Shown here piece after piece: positions 33,683 through 46,594 of a DNA stretch of 64,000 nt (within the stretch, counting starts at the first letter, position 1; each line of letters opens with the position of its first letter). The notes beneath the pieces were generated by a model. That model ran no database searches. It saw nothing but the letters and a program-made list of their open reading frames with translations, and was not told the DNA's origin. Made by a program: the position numbers and the translations under genes. Source of the stretch: Druceiella hillmani (lineage: Eukaryota > Arthropoda > Insecta > Lepidoptera > Hepialidae); the NCBI GenBank assembly GCA_039881145.1, contig JAYKKI010000052.1, positions 10,733,001 through 10,797,000 on the forward strand. Direction: 5' to 3'.

Positions 33683-34904
33683 GAAACGTTTACTTCTAGT
33701 ATCATATATTCGTTGTCCGGGAATACGTGTCGGATAAAGAAAGACGCTATTCGTTGGCTGTAAAAAAATAAATTGTCGTTGAAGTAAAAAGTAAAATACG
33801 CCCTTTTTCTAATTGAGTGCAAGAAGAAAATATTACACATAACTCTTTGTAAATCACCCAATACTTACCTGGAGTCTTCGCAGCTGTTCGCGGGTTATTC
33901 ACCCGAGCGGCGCTGAACAATGTGCAAAAGATGGCAATTATGAATAAATTCAAATTTTTGAAAAAAAAATCTAAAACTATATTTCAGTCAAGGAATAAAG
34001 TCTTTCTTTGTCCGAGACTTGTTCCCGGACACCTTGTATAATACAATTTCGATCTATGTCAATTTATGTTTAGAAAAATGAAATTATAAAAGAAAAAGCT
34101 ATATTACCATTATAGAAATATATACAATTAAGGGTAGAATATATTTTAATGGTATTAAATGTTTTTTATAATAATGGGAGTAAGGGATTGTTAATTGTTA
34201 TCGACACCCCTCTGCATCTCTTCATTTCTATAGCAGTTATTTTGTGTTACACTTGTTGGCATTTTACATTTTTAATATCTAGTTTGTGCAGTTATCATGT
34301 ATAAAGGAAAGCATACAGTATACATATCACGGTCTTAAGGGTTACTTTTTAGGTTACACGGTACAACAAGGAATCTTTGCAAAGTCGTCATGCCCATCTG
34401 TCCGTCACACACCAACACGCAGTTTTAGATTGTTGTCAACGCTTCAGATATCTTAAGAAAATGTTATTTAATTTTTTTAATGTACCTAGTAGCTGATACA
34501 TGTAAAGTAGAGGCGAAAAATATTTTTGAAGGTCTCGTTTGGAAGGTCTCCAGTTTTCCAACAAAGGTTTTTTAAAATTGGAAAAAAAAATTAATTTCGT
34601 AAGAATTTCAATAAAAATTATTTCGTTTAACTTGCATCGACAATAAGAGGTGTAAACAATTAGCAAACTCGTGTTTCTCTTTTTCTTTTTAAATTAAACA
34701 AAAATAAGCTGCTTAATATTTAAAGGAGTGGCATGCATCGCCATTGACTAGAGTAAAAAAAAATTCTTTATAATATCCCGATGAAATACTTAGAAAAAGG
34801 CGCCTTATTTGGACTCATTGGATGACCGAAAAAATATTTTTTGTCTAATTTTATATTTAGAAGTTACCCTGGTGTCGCATACCGACACTAATCGTCATTG
34901 TCAT
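33683..34904. other. non-coding, nothing recognised
   Basis: Short frames only (up to 76 codons on the minus strand). Donor-like 'aggtaagt' sequence on the minus strand near 33865 has no partner exon I can support. Confidence 0.35.
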
Positions 34905-35106
34905 GTTGTAGCCTTGGTGTGTTGGGTTGACCACAAGGTATACGGCCTTTGATAGTGCAGCGTGTCGCGAGGACCCGGGTCCGATTCCCGGTAGCTCAGT
35001 GAGCGGGGCTGGACTGGTGTTCCGTTCGGCTACAAGAGATTGCTTTTGTAGCCAATAAGTCCGCCGTATGTATCAATTGGATACATTAAAGTACATAAAT
35101 AAATTA
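34905..35106 (+). mobile_element. tRNA-derived SINE (copy 2)
   Basis: The clearest B box of the family is 'gggtccgattcccgg'. The head is 'ttggtgtgttgggttgacca' and the tail 'caataagtccgccgtatgta' plus 'cattaaagtacataaataaa'. Same layout as 31211-31422. Confidence 0.85.
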
Positions 35107-35469
35107 TGTAATTCAATTTTTGTTACCTAATAACTCTGCAACCAAACAAAAAATCGCTACCAAATTACACATAAACCATGTATGTATCCTTAATATACTT
35201 ATTGTTACCTATTATAATTCTATTAGTTCTTGATTCAAATTAACGTATTGGTCCCTTTTAACTAGAGATAACATTATTCCTGTAGGATAGAACTCGGTGT
35301 TTTTGTTCAGTAATATAATTGTTAATACTACAGCATATCAATAGACGACACGAAGTGTATATATATCGAAGTATATAGATAGATATTTGCGATGGTGTCA
35401 CAAAAGTTTTTGGTTTGGGACAAATCTTACGAATTATCGAAATCCATAAATACATGTTTATGATATAAA
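35107..35469. other. non-coding AT-rich stretch
   Basis: Nothing recognised. Confidence 0.4.
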
Positions 35470-35477
35470 TATGTATA

Positions 35478-35514
<37 letters not shown>

Positions 35515-35521
35515 GTATATG

Positions 35522-35610
<89 letters not shown>
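35470..35610. repeat. long compound (TA)n/(TG/CA) microsatellite
   Basis: About 140 bp of TA dinucleotides with occasional 'tatgta' and 'tacata' interruptions. Confidence 0.95.
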
Positions 35611-35613
<3 letters not shown>

Positions 35614-36559
35614 TTAATAATACATATTTTTAAGTTACATCACATCAGAGGAGATCTCTGAAAATTAAATTAGACCAGAAATATTTTTTTCTGTTATTAA
35701 ATGAGTCTATAAGGCGGCTTTTTCAAGTATATTCCATCACGGTATCGAAAAAAAAATGGTTTCAACCTAATCGCCATTAAATTAAAATTAGTGACCAGAT
35801 ATCGGCTAGATATTAAAAGGTAATATCAAATTATAATGAAACTTTAATATAATAGTGATATAGTGATGATTTTTTAATTCAAAAATTATATCAGTAAATG
35901 CTGATCTGACTCGAATTATATCATCACATCTTGGTTGGATATTTATATATCAGGGTATAACGCTACACTTCATGAATAAATTAAAACTATACATATATCA
36001 TCGAGCATATCACCATGGCAATTTTCCATACATGGACAAAACGGGTGTGGGTATTCATATGGGAGCTAACTCACTAATTGGTTACGTGAGCCAAGTCCTG
36101 TTCTGATGTCTATAAAAGTAAAACTTTGTTCGTAATTAAATTTATCACGCTGTCCTACCGGCTAGGGTTACCATACTGACTTTTAGAAGACTAGAAGTGG
36201 TGGGCAAAACAACCTGGATACCTAAACAATTAAACTAAAACGTCAGATTCAAATAAAACAATATAGATTAATTTTTAATTATTCATGTAAACTAGTAAAA
36301 TTATATTGTCTTAATAACGTTTTATTTATATTATTGACCACAAACAAAAATATTACGTGAAAATGGTTAAACAATTTAAAATATTTCATGTATTGTACAA
36401 GAAAATTGAGAAAACAAATTCCGTTCTGCATCCGTAATTTTAATAATGGAACAACAATCAACGAATAAAAGTAATATTAACCAACTATAAAAAACCTGTC
36501 GAGCACTTGTTGAGCTTGCAAATGAAGGGTCGATACACATTTAGGTACGTATAAACATT
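35611..36559. other. non-coding, nothing recognised
   Basis: A+T-rich with short frames only. Confidence 0.4.
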
Positions 36560-37075
36560 TAAGGGTCATAGTATTTATTTCTATTATACTGTTTAGAAAT
36601 ATTAATTTTTCATTAAGTAAATATATTGCCTACTGTATCTTCCACAGGCGTAAAAACCTGCATTTTTAAAAAAAATATAACATCTAGGATAATCGGTATA
36701 GTTTTCCTACAACCTTTGCATTGGCTTAAAAAACCTATTTTTTTATAATTTCAAAAAAATTAATTTTTTTTAAATAAAAGGAGGAAACATTTGTTTCATA
36801 CTGAGTAAAATTGTGAAAAATGTTTTTGAGGCTCTTAATTTATTGTATATAATCGCCCTTTCAAATGGGATTAAAAACAATTTGGAATTTTAAATTTGAT
36901 TTTTAATTATTTTTGAGTCAGCTATGTGCGGGTTAACATGTTTTATTACTATGTCAAATTAAAAGTTTCTACGTCAATCGACGTCTGAGAACAACGTCTG
37001 TGACAGACAGACGGACAGGCACGTTAGTGATCTTATAATGATTCCGTTTTCCTTTTGACATAAAACACTGAAAAT
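36560..37075 (+). mobile_element. dispersed lepidopteran-type repeat
   Basis: Ends with 'gtgacagacagacggacagg' followed by 'tgattccgttttccttttga', the tail pattern described for 18480-18715. An upstream 'ttaattttttttaaataaaa' body and a motif 'cgtaaaaacctgcatttt' belong to the same degenerate family. Confidence 0.6.
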
Positions 37076-37114
37076 TAAATCGACAATAAAAATAAATGTT
37101 GGCTAGACACATAT

Positions 37115-37276
37115 ACGTCGTCGACGTGGTGTGTTGGATTGATCACAAGGCATACTTTGCGCACCGCGGGATTCGGTTTCGATTCCCAGCCGCTCGTCGA
37201 GCGGGGCTGGGCTGGTCTTGTTCGTGGCAATAATTTCGCCATATGTAACATCGTATACATAAAGTACATAAACAAA
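37115..37276 (+). mobile_element. tRNA-derived SINE (copy 3, internally shortened)
   Basis: Head 'gacgtggtgtgttggattga', B box 'ggtttcgattcccagc', hairpin 'gctcgtcgagc'. The tail 'aataatttcgccatatgtaa' is degenerate compared with its relatives. About 40 bp shorter than the other two copies. Confidence 0.8.
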
Positions 37277-38629
37277 TATCTTAGTCTATTATTATAATCT
37301 TATGACTAGATAACATTTTAAACTCCCCGACAAGTCATTTATAAATTTATATTTAGCCATAAGAATTTAAAATATCACTTCCGATTTTTGTATAAATTCC
37401 TGTTATCGATCCATTGATTAAATTAATGTGCTTACAGTATAAAATCGTTTTCTTTCATACCGCGGACATGTTTACAAACAGTATAACGCACCTTTAAAAC
37501 GAGGATAGTCTCCAGGGAAGAGGACGGATGGGTACCCTATTCCCTGCACACACGGCTCCTATTAATTATTCACAATCAATTTGGCTGGCGTGTCGCTGAT
37601 AACCTTATAACTTAAGTTACATTATCGATTATAAGTTCGACGTCGGAAATTCATTGTTGGTTTCTTAGACGTCTAGTTCGTTCTTGTTTTCAATAAAGCG
37701 AGGTCGTTTAGGATGGCGCAGATTGTTTAACTTTATCTGCTACGAGCTGCTGGGAGATTTTCTCTCTTGTATAAGTTATTTATGGCGACTTCTTAATTAT
37801 ATGTAACGTTTGCTACTAGTTTTGACAGAGAGCTGCCATACGAGAACTTATAGGAGAATTAAGTGTTTAACATAGTTCGATTTTAATCCAAATGAAAAGT
37901 CACTTCTGGTCTTGACAGCTCATTAACAAGTAGTTAAACTTTCAAGTCTATAAATAAGATATAAGATTCAAGTTGTCTATTTTAATTGCTTGTTTTTATT
38001 TTTTTTGTAGATATGGGACAAAATTTAAACAAATTTAAATTTTAAGTAGGCATTTCTAAATGGCTCGTAGCAAATATACTTCTAGAACTGAATAATTGAT
38101 ACATACGATTTATTTGTGACGATTCCTAACATTTGTATGGATTATTTTTAAGCCCTTATGGGTTTTATAAGAAGAATGAATAATAGAAAAGAATAAACGT
38201 GCGCAGAGTTTCCGCGAACCTGTGCCGCCTAGCGGTGTCTCGGCCAGGGAGCGCCCAGAATGCGGGAATAGCGGTTGACGTAACGGGCGCAACCCATATG
38301 GAGACAGACATCTTGGCGCTGTTTGCGTCTTTTATTTTACTTTAAGACTAGATACATGAAGGAGATGAAAATTTAAGAGAACATGAACAATGTGCAAAAA
38401 ATTTAAAGCGTAAAAATTTTAAGTTCGCATTTCAAGGATGTACCTATAAACAAGTAAAATTGAAACGATATCTTGCGCAGGGGACCTTTGTGTCTTGGTT
38501 TACAAATTATCTGTTCGTTTCTAGTTACATATTATTTTAATGAGTTAATTAAACAACACGAATCTAAATCTTTTTGAAAATATTCTTGTGTTAATTTCTA
38601 TCTATTATTTAGGAATATGTTTATTTTTA
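37277..38629. other. non-coding; small GC-richer patch near 38195-38300
   Basis: A+T-rich with a patch of higher GC carrying a 60-codon minus-strand frame (38292-38110), which is unrecognised. Confidence 0.4.
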
Positions 38630-39010
38630 GGGTCCGTTCATCAGAAGAAAAAACAGGACTCTTAGTAGACCACACACATGTCCATCTATTCATTTGTCAC
38701 AGTCGTTTTTCTTAAAAACCATTTGACGTAGAAACATAGCATTTGACGTAGTAATAAAAATATATAGTCAATAGCTACCGCTTAAAATATTTTTATAGAA
38801 ATTTGAGATGGGGAGAGTGAAAAATAGTGTTCTTTAAAAACAGTTTTTAAAATTTCATATATAGTATTGTGGTATCGTTTGAAAGGGCGAGTTATAAGGG
38901 TTTAAAATTGATTTTCTTTCTCAATATTAGATATTGTATCTTTAAAAATAGGCCTAACTTATTCCCGAAACTAGTAAACCTATAAAGCAGGGTTTGAAAA
39001 GTCTACGCTG
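38630..39010 (-). mobile_element. dispersed lepidopteran-type repeat, reversed
   Basis: Plus strand begins 'tttttagggtccgttcatca', the reverse complement of a '...gaacggaccctaaaaa' tail. It continues 'tttgtcacagtcgtttttct', the reverse of the 'agaaaaacgactgtgaca' motif of the same family. Confidence 0.55.
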
Positions 39011-39212
39011 TTTAGTGATGTCTTATGATAAAAAAGGTAAAAGGTAATTCAAACGAGTTCGCAACCTTTGATGCGTGATCCAGATTAGTTGATTTTTAAT
39101 AAAATTATTTGTGTAGTGAGACCATTAAGTGAACGAATAGCTTCCTGTTGATATAGCTAAATGACTCATTTTCAGTAAGTTTACGGGATTTTAAAAATTA
39201 TAATTAAACTAA

Positions 39213-39499
39213 CTAGCTGACCCGTGCGAAGTCTTCGCACTATATCGCCATCTAGCGTGTTCCAAGTATACAATTTGGCTAAGATATTTGATGTGTCGCC
39301 CACAGATGGCGCTCATGCCAATTGTTATAAAAATTAATTTTTTTATTAACAAAAAGATTTTTTTCGAATTTTTTTATATTTTTCGCCTAAAGTAGAAAAC
39401 ATAAGCTTTAAGTGGGTATTTTTTTTATTTTTTTTGGTGCAGTAGTTAAAGAGATCGAGCCGCTCGACCAAAAAACACCTTTTAGAAATAATATATTTA
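39213..39499 (-). mobile_element. non-autonomous Helitron, family H2 (copy 2)
   Basis: The inverted counterpart of 30812-31094 and almost identical to it. The hairpin 'gtgcgaagtcttcgcac' lies at 39224-39240 and CTAG at 39213-39216. The two copies face each other about 8 kb apart. Confidence 0.8.
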
Positions 39500-41639
39500 G
39501 GTTATTAATTTTCATTTAATAATGTAAGACAAAAGTTCCGATATTTAATTTTGTCTTGTGAATTTTTTAAACAAAACGTGAATTTTCTATAAATATTTCT
39601 TTTTATAATAACATTTGGTTTACAGTTTTTTTATGTGTACAGTAATTGCGATAATCAGCGTACCACTATACTTACCACCCGTCCCCGTACGTTGCTTTAT
39701 CTTAATTTGTTAGTACTTATGGTGTCTAAGTAGGTTACAATATCTCTTATGGAATTAAGATTATAATTATGAATGTGCCATAATCTGTCAAAAAGCTATA
39801 GGTAACTCATAATAGGTAACCTAATAGGTAACTTCTTAAAAGATTAGTAGCGAGTTACCGAAGCCTATTTGCGGAGTAAGTACAATAGTGGGTGCGGTTG
39901 TACGTTTGCGGGCAGTTGGAGATATTGTTCGCCGGCGAAAGCGTCGTTTCAATTATTGTTGTCAAAGTGTCATTATATAAATGATCTAATGACATAAGTC
40001 GCGCGTTGCGTGTCCCGCCCGCCACTCGGACGAATTGCGACACGAAAGCGGACGCAAATAATAGGAGTATGTCAATAAGCGGTCCGCAGCAAGACGCAGT
40101 CACACTGCGCTCATTTGCTTGACTCTTATAATATTTTTCAAGTGAAAATTTCTTTTGGCTCACCTTGTCCAATTTTATAAATATAAAATGTTTCCGCAAA
40201 TTCCCGCAAATTTTTTATCATATAAATATATGATAAAAAATTTGCGGGTTCGCGTCACATCATGGGTGTGATACATTTTTTCCAATACTATATTCCGAGT
40301 TTGCAGTCGGGTAGAAAACTGTAAGTTCGCATCACGCAGCGTGACACGTCTCGTGTATATTCGGAGGCCGGCAGAGTACCCGGGTGAGTGATATATATGT
40401 ATAAATCACATGCTCTAATTTTCCCGCGCTCGGGGTATCTCGTTATATAAAATCTAACTGTATAATGAAGACTTACGTTTCCTTTTCAGACAAATGTATT
40501 TATTTTGTATGCAATTGCATAACTTTTGCAAATAATTGAAGATATTTGTATGAATTAATATATAATATTAATTATGATATTATTGATTTAATTATTTCGC
40601 TTGTCTTCGTCAAAATTTCTTACATACACAGTACGATTATATTTGTTTCCAAAATTTTCACTTCTACTTTTAAGCACATCCATCTCTCCTATGACTTTTT
40701 TTTAATCTAAATAGTATGAGGATATCCATAGAATGTAATATATAATATATAACTGACTTTTCATATATTGTCGATACCTATGTGAACCATATTTTAAAAA
40801 TGTGAACTGCTGTATTGAAAGGTTATTTTTATAGAAAAAATTATGTAGCTTTTCTACGTTTATAATATTTTTAAAATTGGTCACATATGGAATTATGGCA
40901 CTAAACTATATCTAAAAGGTCAGAAACTTTTTGAATAATTACATACTTTTCAATAAAGGCTCTAAGCAATTATTAAAACTTTGCGAAAACTAATTTTAGA
41001 AATATTATACTTTTCCAAAGGTTTTGAGCGTTTTGTTGCTTGCTTATATTTGCACTCTTAGTTTTATTGTTTCTAAGAAAATAGAAAAATAAATCTATTT
41101 GTGATATCTGAGCTCGTTTTTTCTTCACGAAAAAACGAAGCGATCTACCTATATCTATATAGAAATATTTCATTTTCTGAAAGATTGCATATACCTACAT
41201 TTTTTATATAATTCGGTTTGAGAATAAAAAAACAGCTTATTTTTTCCCCTAAATTGTAATTTTATACACGAAAATATGTTAGTGTTGATATGCAACACAA
41301 AATCATTTCTCGCGAATTTCTACTTAAAGTGAATCTAGATTACAACCATTGAAATCAGATCAGGGAAGAGATTTTATTACAAAACTTTAATAAAATGCTC
41401 GAAAACATCACAGCAATGAAGAAACGTTCTAATTAATTGTATAAAATAATATGTTTTGTGATAACTCATATAGATTTCTCCTTTCCTTTTTTTAACTTTT
41501 TTTATCTTATTTCTTCCAACATCGCTGTTGAGCGATTCATAGATAACTTCTGTACGAAGTTGAAATTTTAATTTATTGTTAAAACATAATGTATCCATAA
41601 AGTTTGATTATAGTGGGCTTGGAGATCAATTTTGCATAA
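39500..41639. other. non-coding; GC-richer patch at about 39880-40110
   Basis: The patch carries part of a 114-codon minus-strand frame (40199-39855) without recognised homology. The rest is A+T-rich. A 22-bp palindrome at 40203-40248 is listed separately. Confidence 0.35.
40203..40248. repeat. near-perfect palindrome, 22-bp arms, 2-nt centre
   Basis: CCCGCAAATTTTTTATCATA plus TA (40203-40224) is the exact reverse complement of 40227-40248. Such palindromes can extrude as cruciforms and are rarely stable for long, suggesting recent origin. Confidence 0.95.
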
Positions 41640-42079
41640 TAGTGATTTTAATCTGGACGCGCCTTTACAGCGAGATCGTGCACTAGGCTTTCACGAAAAT
41701 GTAATTAGCGTCGGCGGCCACGAGCCGGTATCAATTAATGTGATAGGTAGAATAAGGTCCGAAAGTAATTGATGACGCCTTCGGCTTCATTCGATACGCA
41801 AATCGACTAATTTTCCCAACGCTAAGTGTCGTCGAGAATTGGTTACGTGCCTGTACAGAGTTTTTCATTAACTCTTTCTATCTATCATATGATACTTTCG
41901 ACGAATTTATCGTAATCAGCTGACGCGTGTCAAATAAACATTACCGGTATATCGATTAAGAAGAGAAAACCTGTTCCGCGTATTCATAATATACGTTTCT
42001 TATAAAAATACCAAATATATCGGTTCAAATATGTATAAGAATATCATATTTCATAATTGGTTTTATTAAAAATAATATA
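41640..42079. other. unique-looking, moderately GC-rich non-coding block
   Basis: Around 41640-41830 base composition is balanced, no long frame is open, and no repeat structure shows. This is the profile of a possible conserved regulatory element. There is no direct evidence. Confidence 0.3.
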
Positions 42080-42296
42080 ACAAGTTCAATACAATAGTCA
42101 GGCTGCTAAAGTTCAATACATTAGTCAGGCTGCTAAAAATTACGATCCCAATTTTCATATCAAATTATTACGAGTAACAAGTTTAATACAATATTCAGGC
42201 TACTAAAGTTCAATACAATAGTCAGGCTGCTAAAGTTCAATACAATAGTTAGGCTACTAAAAATTACGATCCCAATTTCGATATCAAATTATTGCA
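42080..42296 (+). repeat. nested tandem repeat (26 bp within about 120 bp)
   Basis: The 26-bp unit 'aagttcaatacaatagtcag' plus 'gctgct' occurs two or three times in each of two larger blocks. Both larger blocks end 'aaaattacgatcccaatttt'-like and 'catatcaaattatt'. Confidence 0.85.
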
Positions 42297-43009
42297 TGAC
42301 TAATATTAGTATACGATGTATTTATCTAGAAGCTATGAAATTATTACGTCCTGTAACTCGTGTGTAAGCAATTAGTATGAACACAGTAGTAATGATTATG
42401 TAATGTATCAGGCATTCTAAGTGCAACGAAATAATTCAAAAGAGGTTTGCAGTTGACATTTCTAGTATTGTGTCGACATAAATAAGAGTTTACATACATA
42501 GTTGCACGGATCGACTTGTGCATTACAAATTAGACACCTGGCTCAGCAAAGAAATGAACTTAATTATCTATTCTCGTAAGCTTGAACAATGCAATCGATG
42601 GCGGCTCTACGACTTCAGCATATTAATATTAATTCTATTGGCGGTGATAGTCGAATGCATGTCTTTGTTTATATTATGTTCCTAAGTTACGTCTTTATTA
42701 CGTTTATATGTATTGTTAACAGTTGTCGGTACTTGACCCTTTAAAACAAACATTTTTCTTTTGAAACGACGTCTCTTTTAAATTTCGTCTTTCATGCTTA
42801 GCGTAAAATATTATAAGTGTGCTGTCTTCGTGTAATTTTATTTAGTCTTTGCTTGCGACTTCGCTCGCTTGGATTACTTGATTTGCCTAGTTCTGCGACA
42901 ATAAGATATGTAATATGTAGCCAATAGTTAATCGCGTAGCGATACTGATGTTTATTTTTAATTTGTTTCACCATTTTTTGAAATAGGTATCTAAAACTTC
43001 AAATTAGCC
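42297..43009. other. non-coding, nothing recognised
   Basis: No features identified. Confidence 0.4.
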
Positions 43010-43358
43010 TTTTTCGGATTTGCCCTTACTTGTGCGGTGAGACCGTGCTTCTTGCCAAATTTCATGATTCTAGGTCAATGGGGTTTGACCCTATAGGTTT
43101 TGACTTAAGTTTTTCATTTGCCAAAAAATGCGACATAAAGGGCCGTATTTTTAGGTTATTTTTTGATTGCGTTGACTTAGAAGCTTGATTTTTTTATAGC
43201 TCCAAGGGACTGTGGACCTAAGTGTTTGGTATTAAATTTCAACATGATACCTCAACGCGTTCCTGAGAAAAAGGGTGTTGACAGAAAGATAAACAGACAA
43301 CGAAGTTATCCTACAAGGGTTCCTTTTTTCTTTTTGAGGTACCCCTAAAAACAAGCAA
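43010..43358 (+). mobile_element. dispersed lepidopteran-type repeat, best-preserved copy
   Basis: Contains 'gccaaatttcatgattctag' followed by 'gtcaatggggtttgacccta', then 'cctgagaaaaagggtgttga', a 'cagacaacgaagttatccta' stretch and 'caagggttcc', ending 'ctttttgaggtacccctaaa'. I recall this ordered set of motifs as very common in Lepidoptera. It is the main support for the proposed source. Confidence 0.7.
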
Positions 43359-43474
43359 TTGTATCGAGAGTTTCGTACCTCGTTTGAAGTGAAATTAGTT
43401 TATTTATCATTTCTTATTACTATATGAACTTCCCAGTACGATAAATATATAATAATATCTAACGTAATTAATTA

Positions 43475-43487
43475 GGGGGGGGGGGGG
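43475..43487. repeat. poly(G) run of 13
   Basis: Thirteen consecutive G in an A+T-rich setting; could be a sequencing or assembly weak spot. Confidence 0.9.
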
Positions 43488-43639
43488 ACATATATATTGT
43501 CTTGAATATATTTAAAAAATTGTTACATCTAGAATAATTTAAAAACTTTGTTTTTTTTATAAGTTTAGTTTCTGTTTATTAGTACTTTCGGAAATAACGG
43601 GGATGAAAGGAAGTGAACATATTTTTTGCACATTTTTCA

Positions 43640-44015
43640 ATACCGTTATTTTTTAATATAACTAAATTTATGATTTTTTTTCATAATCTGAGACGGTATA
43701 TCTTTACAGATATATTGAGACCATATATCTAACCGTTTTCACACTAGCTCGTTACATAGCTCTTTCCTACAATATTCCATATATATGGTATTAAAAAAAA
43801 TTAGTATTTAATTTTCTCCAGAAATTTCCATACAAATATTTTTAAGTGTTAGCTGTTAAGACATATACAGGTTAATAAACGTTGTTACTATTCAATTTTG
43901 AAGCTTCCGAGCTCAAACGGTTTCTGAGAAAAACTGCTGTGACAGATGGACATACGGAAACGTAAATGATATAAGGCTTACGATTTTCCTCTCGAGGTAG
44001 CGAATCCTAAAAGCA
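43640..44015 (+). mobile_element. dispersed lepidopteran-type repeat, diverged
   Basis: 'ttctgagaaaaactgctgtg' is followed by 'acagatggacatacggaaac' and 'tcctctcgaggtagcgaatc', a diverged version of the order seen at 43010-43358. Confidence 0.5.
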
Positions 44016-45446
44016 ACAACTTACACTTTTTCAGAACAATGTTTTAAAATTCTAACATATTCCTATTAAATATGATTAATATGTTTTACAGTCACAGTTT
44101 CTAAAGTTTAATAAAATGAAAAAGACGTGATTGAATATTGCTATACACAATGTGAAAACACTGATTTCCATAGAACAATGATGATCAAAAGTAAAAAAAA
44201 ATATCTTATTTTTTCACGTAAATTTCTTAAGATATTATTTAAATTGCTTATAAATAAACTTTTCAAAAAACATTTGTAGCTTATGGTAATCTGCGAGTAG
44301 AGCAAACTCAAAAAATAACTGATAGCTGACAGCAAGCGCTGGCAACATTTTTTTGTATTTTTAGATTTTACTATAACTTTCTTTTTTATTATATTTCTAG
44401 CATTAACTTACCTAGCCAAAACCTAAAATCCACGCGAAAGAAGTTGCGAGTACAGTTAGTTCTAAGTACAATTTGAAATTGCTTTTCTTTCTGGAACCCA
44501 GGTCTTTTAAAGTTGAGTGTACATTACAGAAATAGGGTCGTAAGTAAAGTTTCATGTTTGATATATGCCCGTGGCGACATGTTTATAACTCGTAACGTTG
44601 GCATGTTAGTGGGACCTATTAAAAATAATGGATGAGGTGTGCGATGAAAAATAGTTACGTACGAACGGTGAAAGGTATTAACCCATGGTTTTCGTAAGTA
44701 TACTTTAATAAATTTTGTTTGCCAAATATTATGATTGAATACCTTAATTTATTGAAAGCACGCTGTTTGTATTTCAAACTTTAGTGAAGTTAACTTTATC
44801 GACTTCGAGCTTACATAAAACAAAGTTTAGAGTTTCGACTTCTGATGGTAACGAATTATGTCAATAATTCGTTACCATCATAAATCGAATTTATTTACTT
44901 TGAGTTTAATAAATTTCTTTGCTCACGGTAGGTAGAATAACTTGCAATGCAGGAATCCAACGAGGGGGAAAACAAGTGCACTTTCGAGATTGGGGAAGAA
45001 AGCGGAAAAGGACTTTTCAGTATTTTCCTTTTGATGAAAATTGACACTAAACGTTTTATGTATAGTTATAAAATCTCTAACGGTTTATTTTATAAAAAAC
45101 TCAACGTAATAAATTTGTTTTCAAATTACATTTTTTTAAACGATTTATTTGTTACAGTTTTTCGTGATTTAATTCGCATTTTCGATCTCCAGCATTAGAT
45201 ATATAAATAAAAACACAGTCAAAGTTAAACATGACGAAATAAAAAATACGTAAAAAATGGAATAAGGGGAAAAAGAGCGTGAAAGGGCTTTGACATTTTA
45301 CAGTTGTCAATAGTATAAAGCATTTTGAATCGTTTTTGAGGGTCTGTAGCCAAACTGAGAACATTAACAGTTCCGCTCTGTTGTCAAACTGTTAATGCTA
45401 TCAACCTGAAATTTGTATTTTAAGAATACTAGTGATATAAAACGGA
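44016..45446. other. non-coding; contains a 16-bp-arm hairpin
   Basis: A+T-rich. An 83-codon plus-strand frame (44947-45198) is not recognised. The hairpin at 44844-44879 is listed separately. Confidence 0.35.
44844..44879. repeat. perfect hairpin, 16-bp arms, 4-nt loop
   Basis: GATGGTAACGAATTAT (44844-44859) pairs exactly with ATAATTCGTTACCATC (44864-44879). No context suggests a small RNA gene. Confidence 0.95.
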
Positions 45447-45467
45447 CATGGCTTTATATCACTACAT

Positions 45468-45977
45468 CAGTTAGGCTAGTGTTAAAATTGTTTAATACAA
45501 CTGATAACACAGCTCATTTTTTGTAAAACTTTGTAATTTTAACTGTGGCATCCGCTTGTCTATCAGTTATAGCCAATGTTAAAAAGAAAAGCTAAAAAGT
45601 TGGAATGTAATTCGAAAATTTTAAAATTAAAAAATCCATAAATATAGTCGACCGTTAGCAGGGAATTAATCCGATTGTAGTATGATCATAAATATAAACT
45701 TCATCGAGAATTTACCGAAAATTATTACGAATGTCGGATTTTGTCATTCCCGTGTTTTTAAAAACGATTAATCCAAGTGATATGAAAAGGAAACGGTAAA
45801 ATGGGTTGGACGGTACTGCCAGAGCCATATACCGGGATAAACAATAATTTTTCATTTCGTTAGAGAAATTGAAAATAGTATACAGCAGAATATTTTTTGA
45901 CCGATTTTTTTTCATAGGGTTTTTGCATAATATATGTCTCAAAATGATTGTGCTTAGCAGCACTCGCTGACTTCTGG
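45468..45977. mobile_element. 510-bp repeat element, family Q (copy 1, uninterrupted)
   Basis: Bounded by a 21-bp direct repeat, catggctttatatcactaca plus t (45447-45467) and a copy differing at two positions (45978-45998). The ends are weakly inverted (CAGttaggcta / CAGaagtcagcg). A second copy at 55057-56064 shows the same limits once a Helitron is removed. There is no coding. The class is unclear; the 21-bp flank is long for a DNA transposon and could fit a target-primed retroelement. Confidence 0.75.
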
Positions 45978-45998
45978 CATGGCTTTATAGCACTGCAT

Positions 45999-46594
45999 AC
46001 ATATTTGTTACGTTTACAAAGTTAGGAAGTAAAAGTCTGTTAAAGAATGCTAAGGTACCTCCAGTGCATAGAAAATGTAAGCGATTTTTTTGATTTACAC
46101 ATCCCGTTGTGTATAATCTCATTAAAAAGGTCTTTCAAAAAAATTAGGGGTACATAATGAACATTTTTTCGATACGCTTTTACGAAATATTACGCATGAA
46201 AGTGGTCGTTTTTTTAGTCACGTGCTCCTACCCCTTACCACGTAAACCGCTATTTCCGCATATAGGAAAAGTATTCACACTAGTGGTATAAATAATGAAA
46301 TTAAAAAGAAAATTATAAAAGCTGAGTGGCTTCTACTAGTTTATGAGTTTCGATCAACTTATGACATCTAACTCGGTTTTGACTTAAATAAATTGCAAAA
46401 ATATCTTTGGAAATCAATAAATGTCTAGGCAATATGTTTGTGGATTTATGTGGTGAGCAATAATATTAAGATTTGTGAATAGTTTAATAGAATAATGGAA
46501 CCCCCGTAGTGCGATTTATACTTTGTACTTAAGAAGTTTATTGGTTATTAATTTAATCGTGAACTGCTTTTGAACTATAAAATACCTTATTATT
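45999..46594. other. non-coding, nothing recognised
   Basis: Ends with the left target duplication TTATTATT (46587-46594) of the fold-back element that follows. Confidence 0.4.

Noticed and set aside
34905..35106. Functional tRNA gene
   Set aside because: The B box is good but the rest does not form a cloverleaf and the sequence continues into a SINE body and tail.
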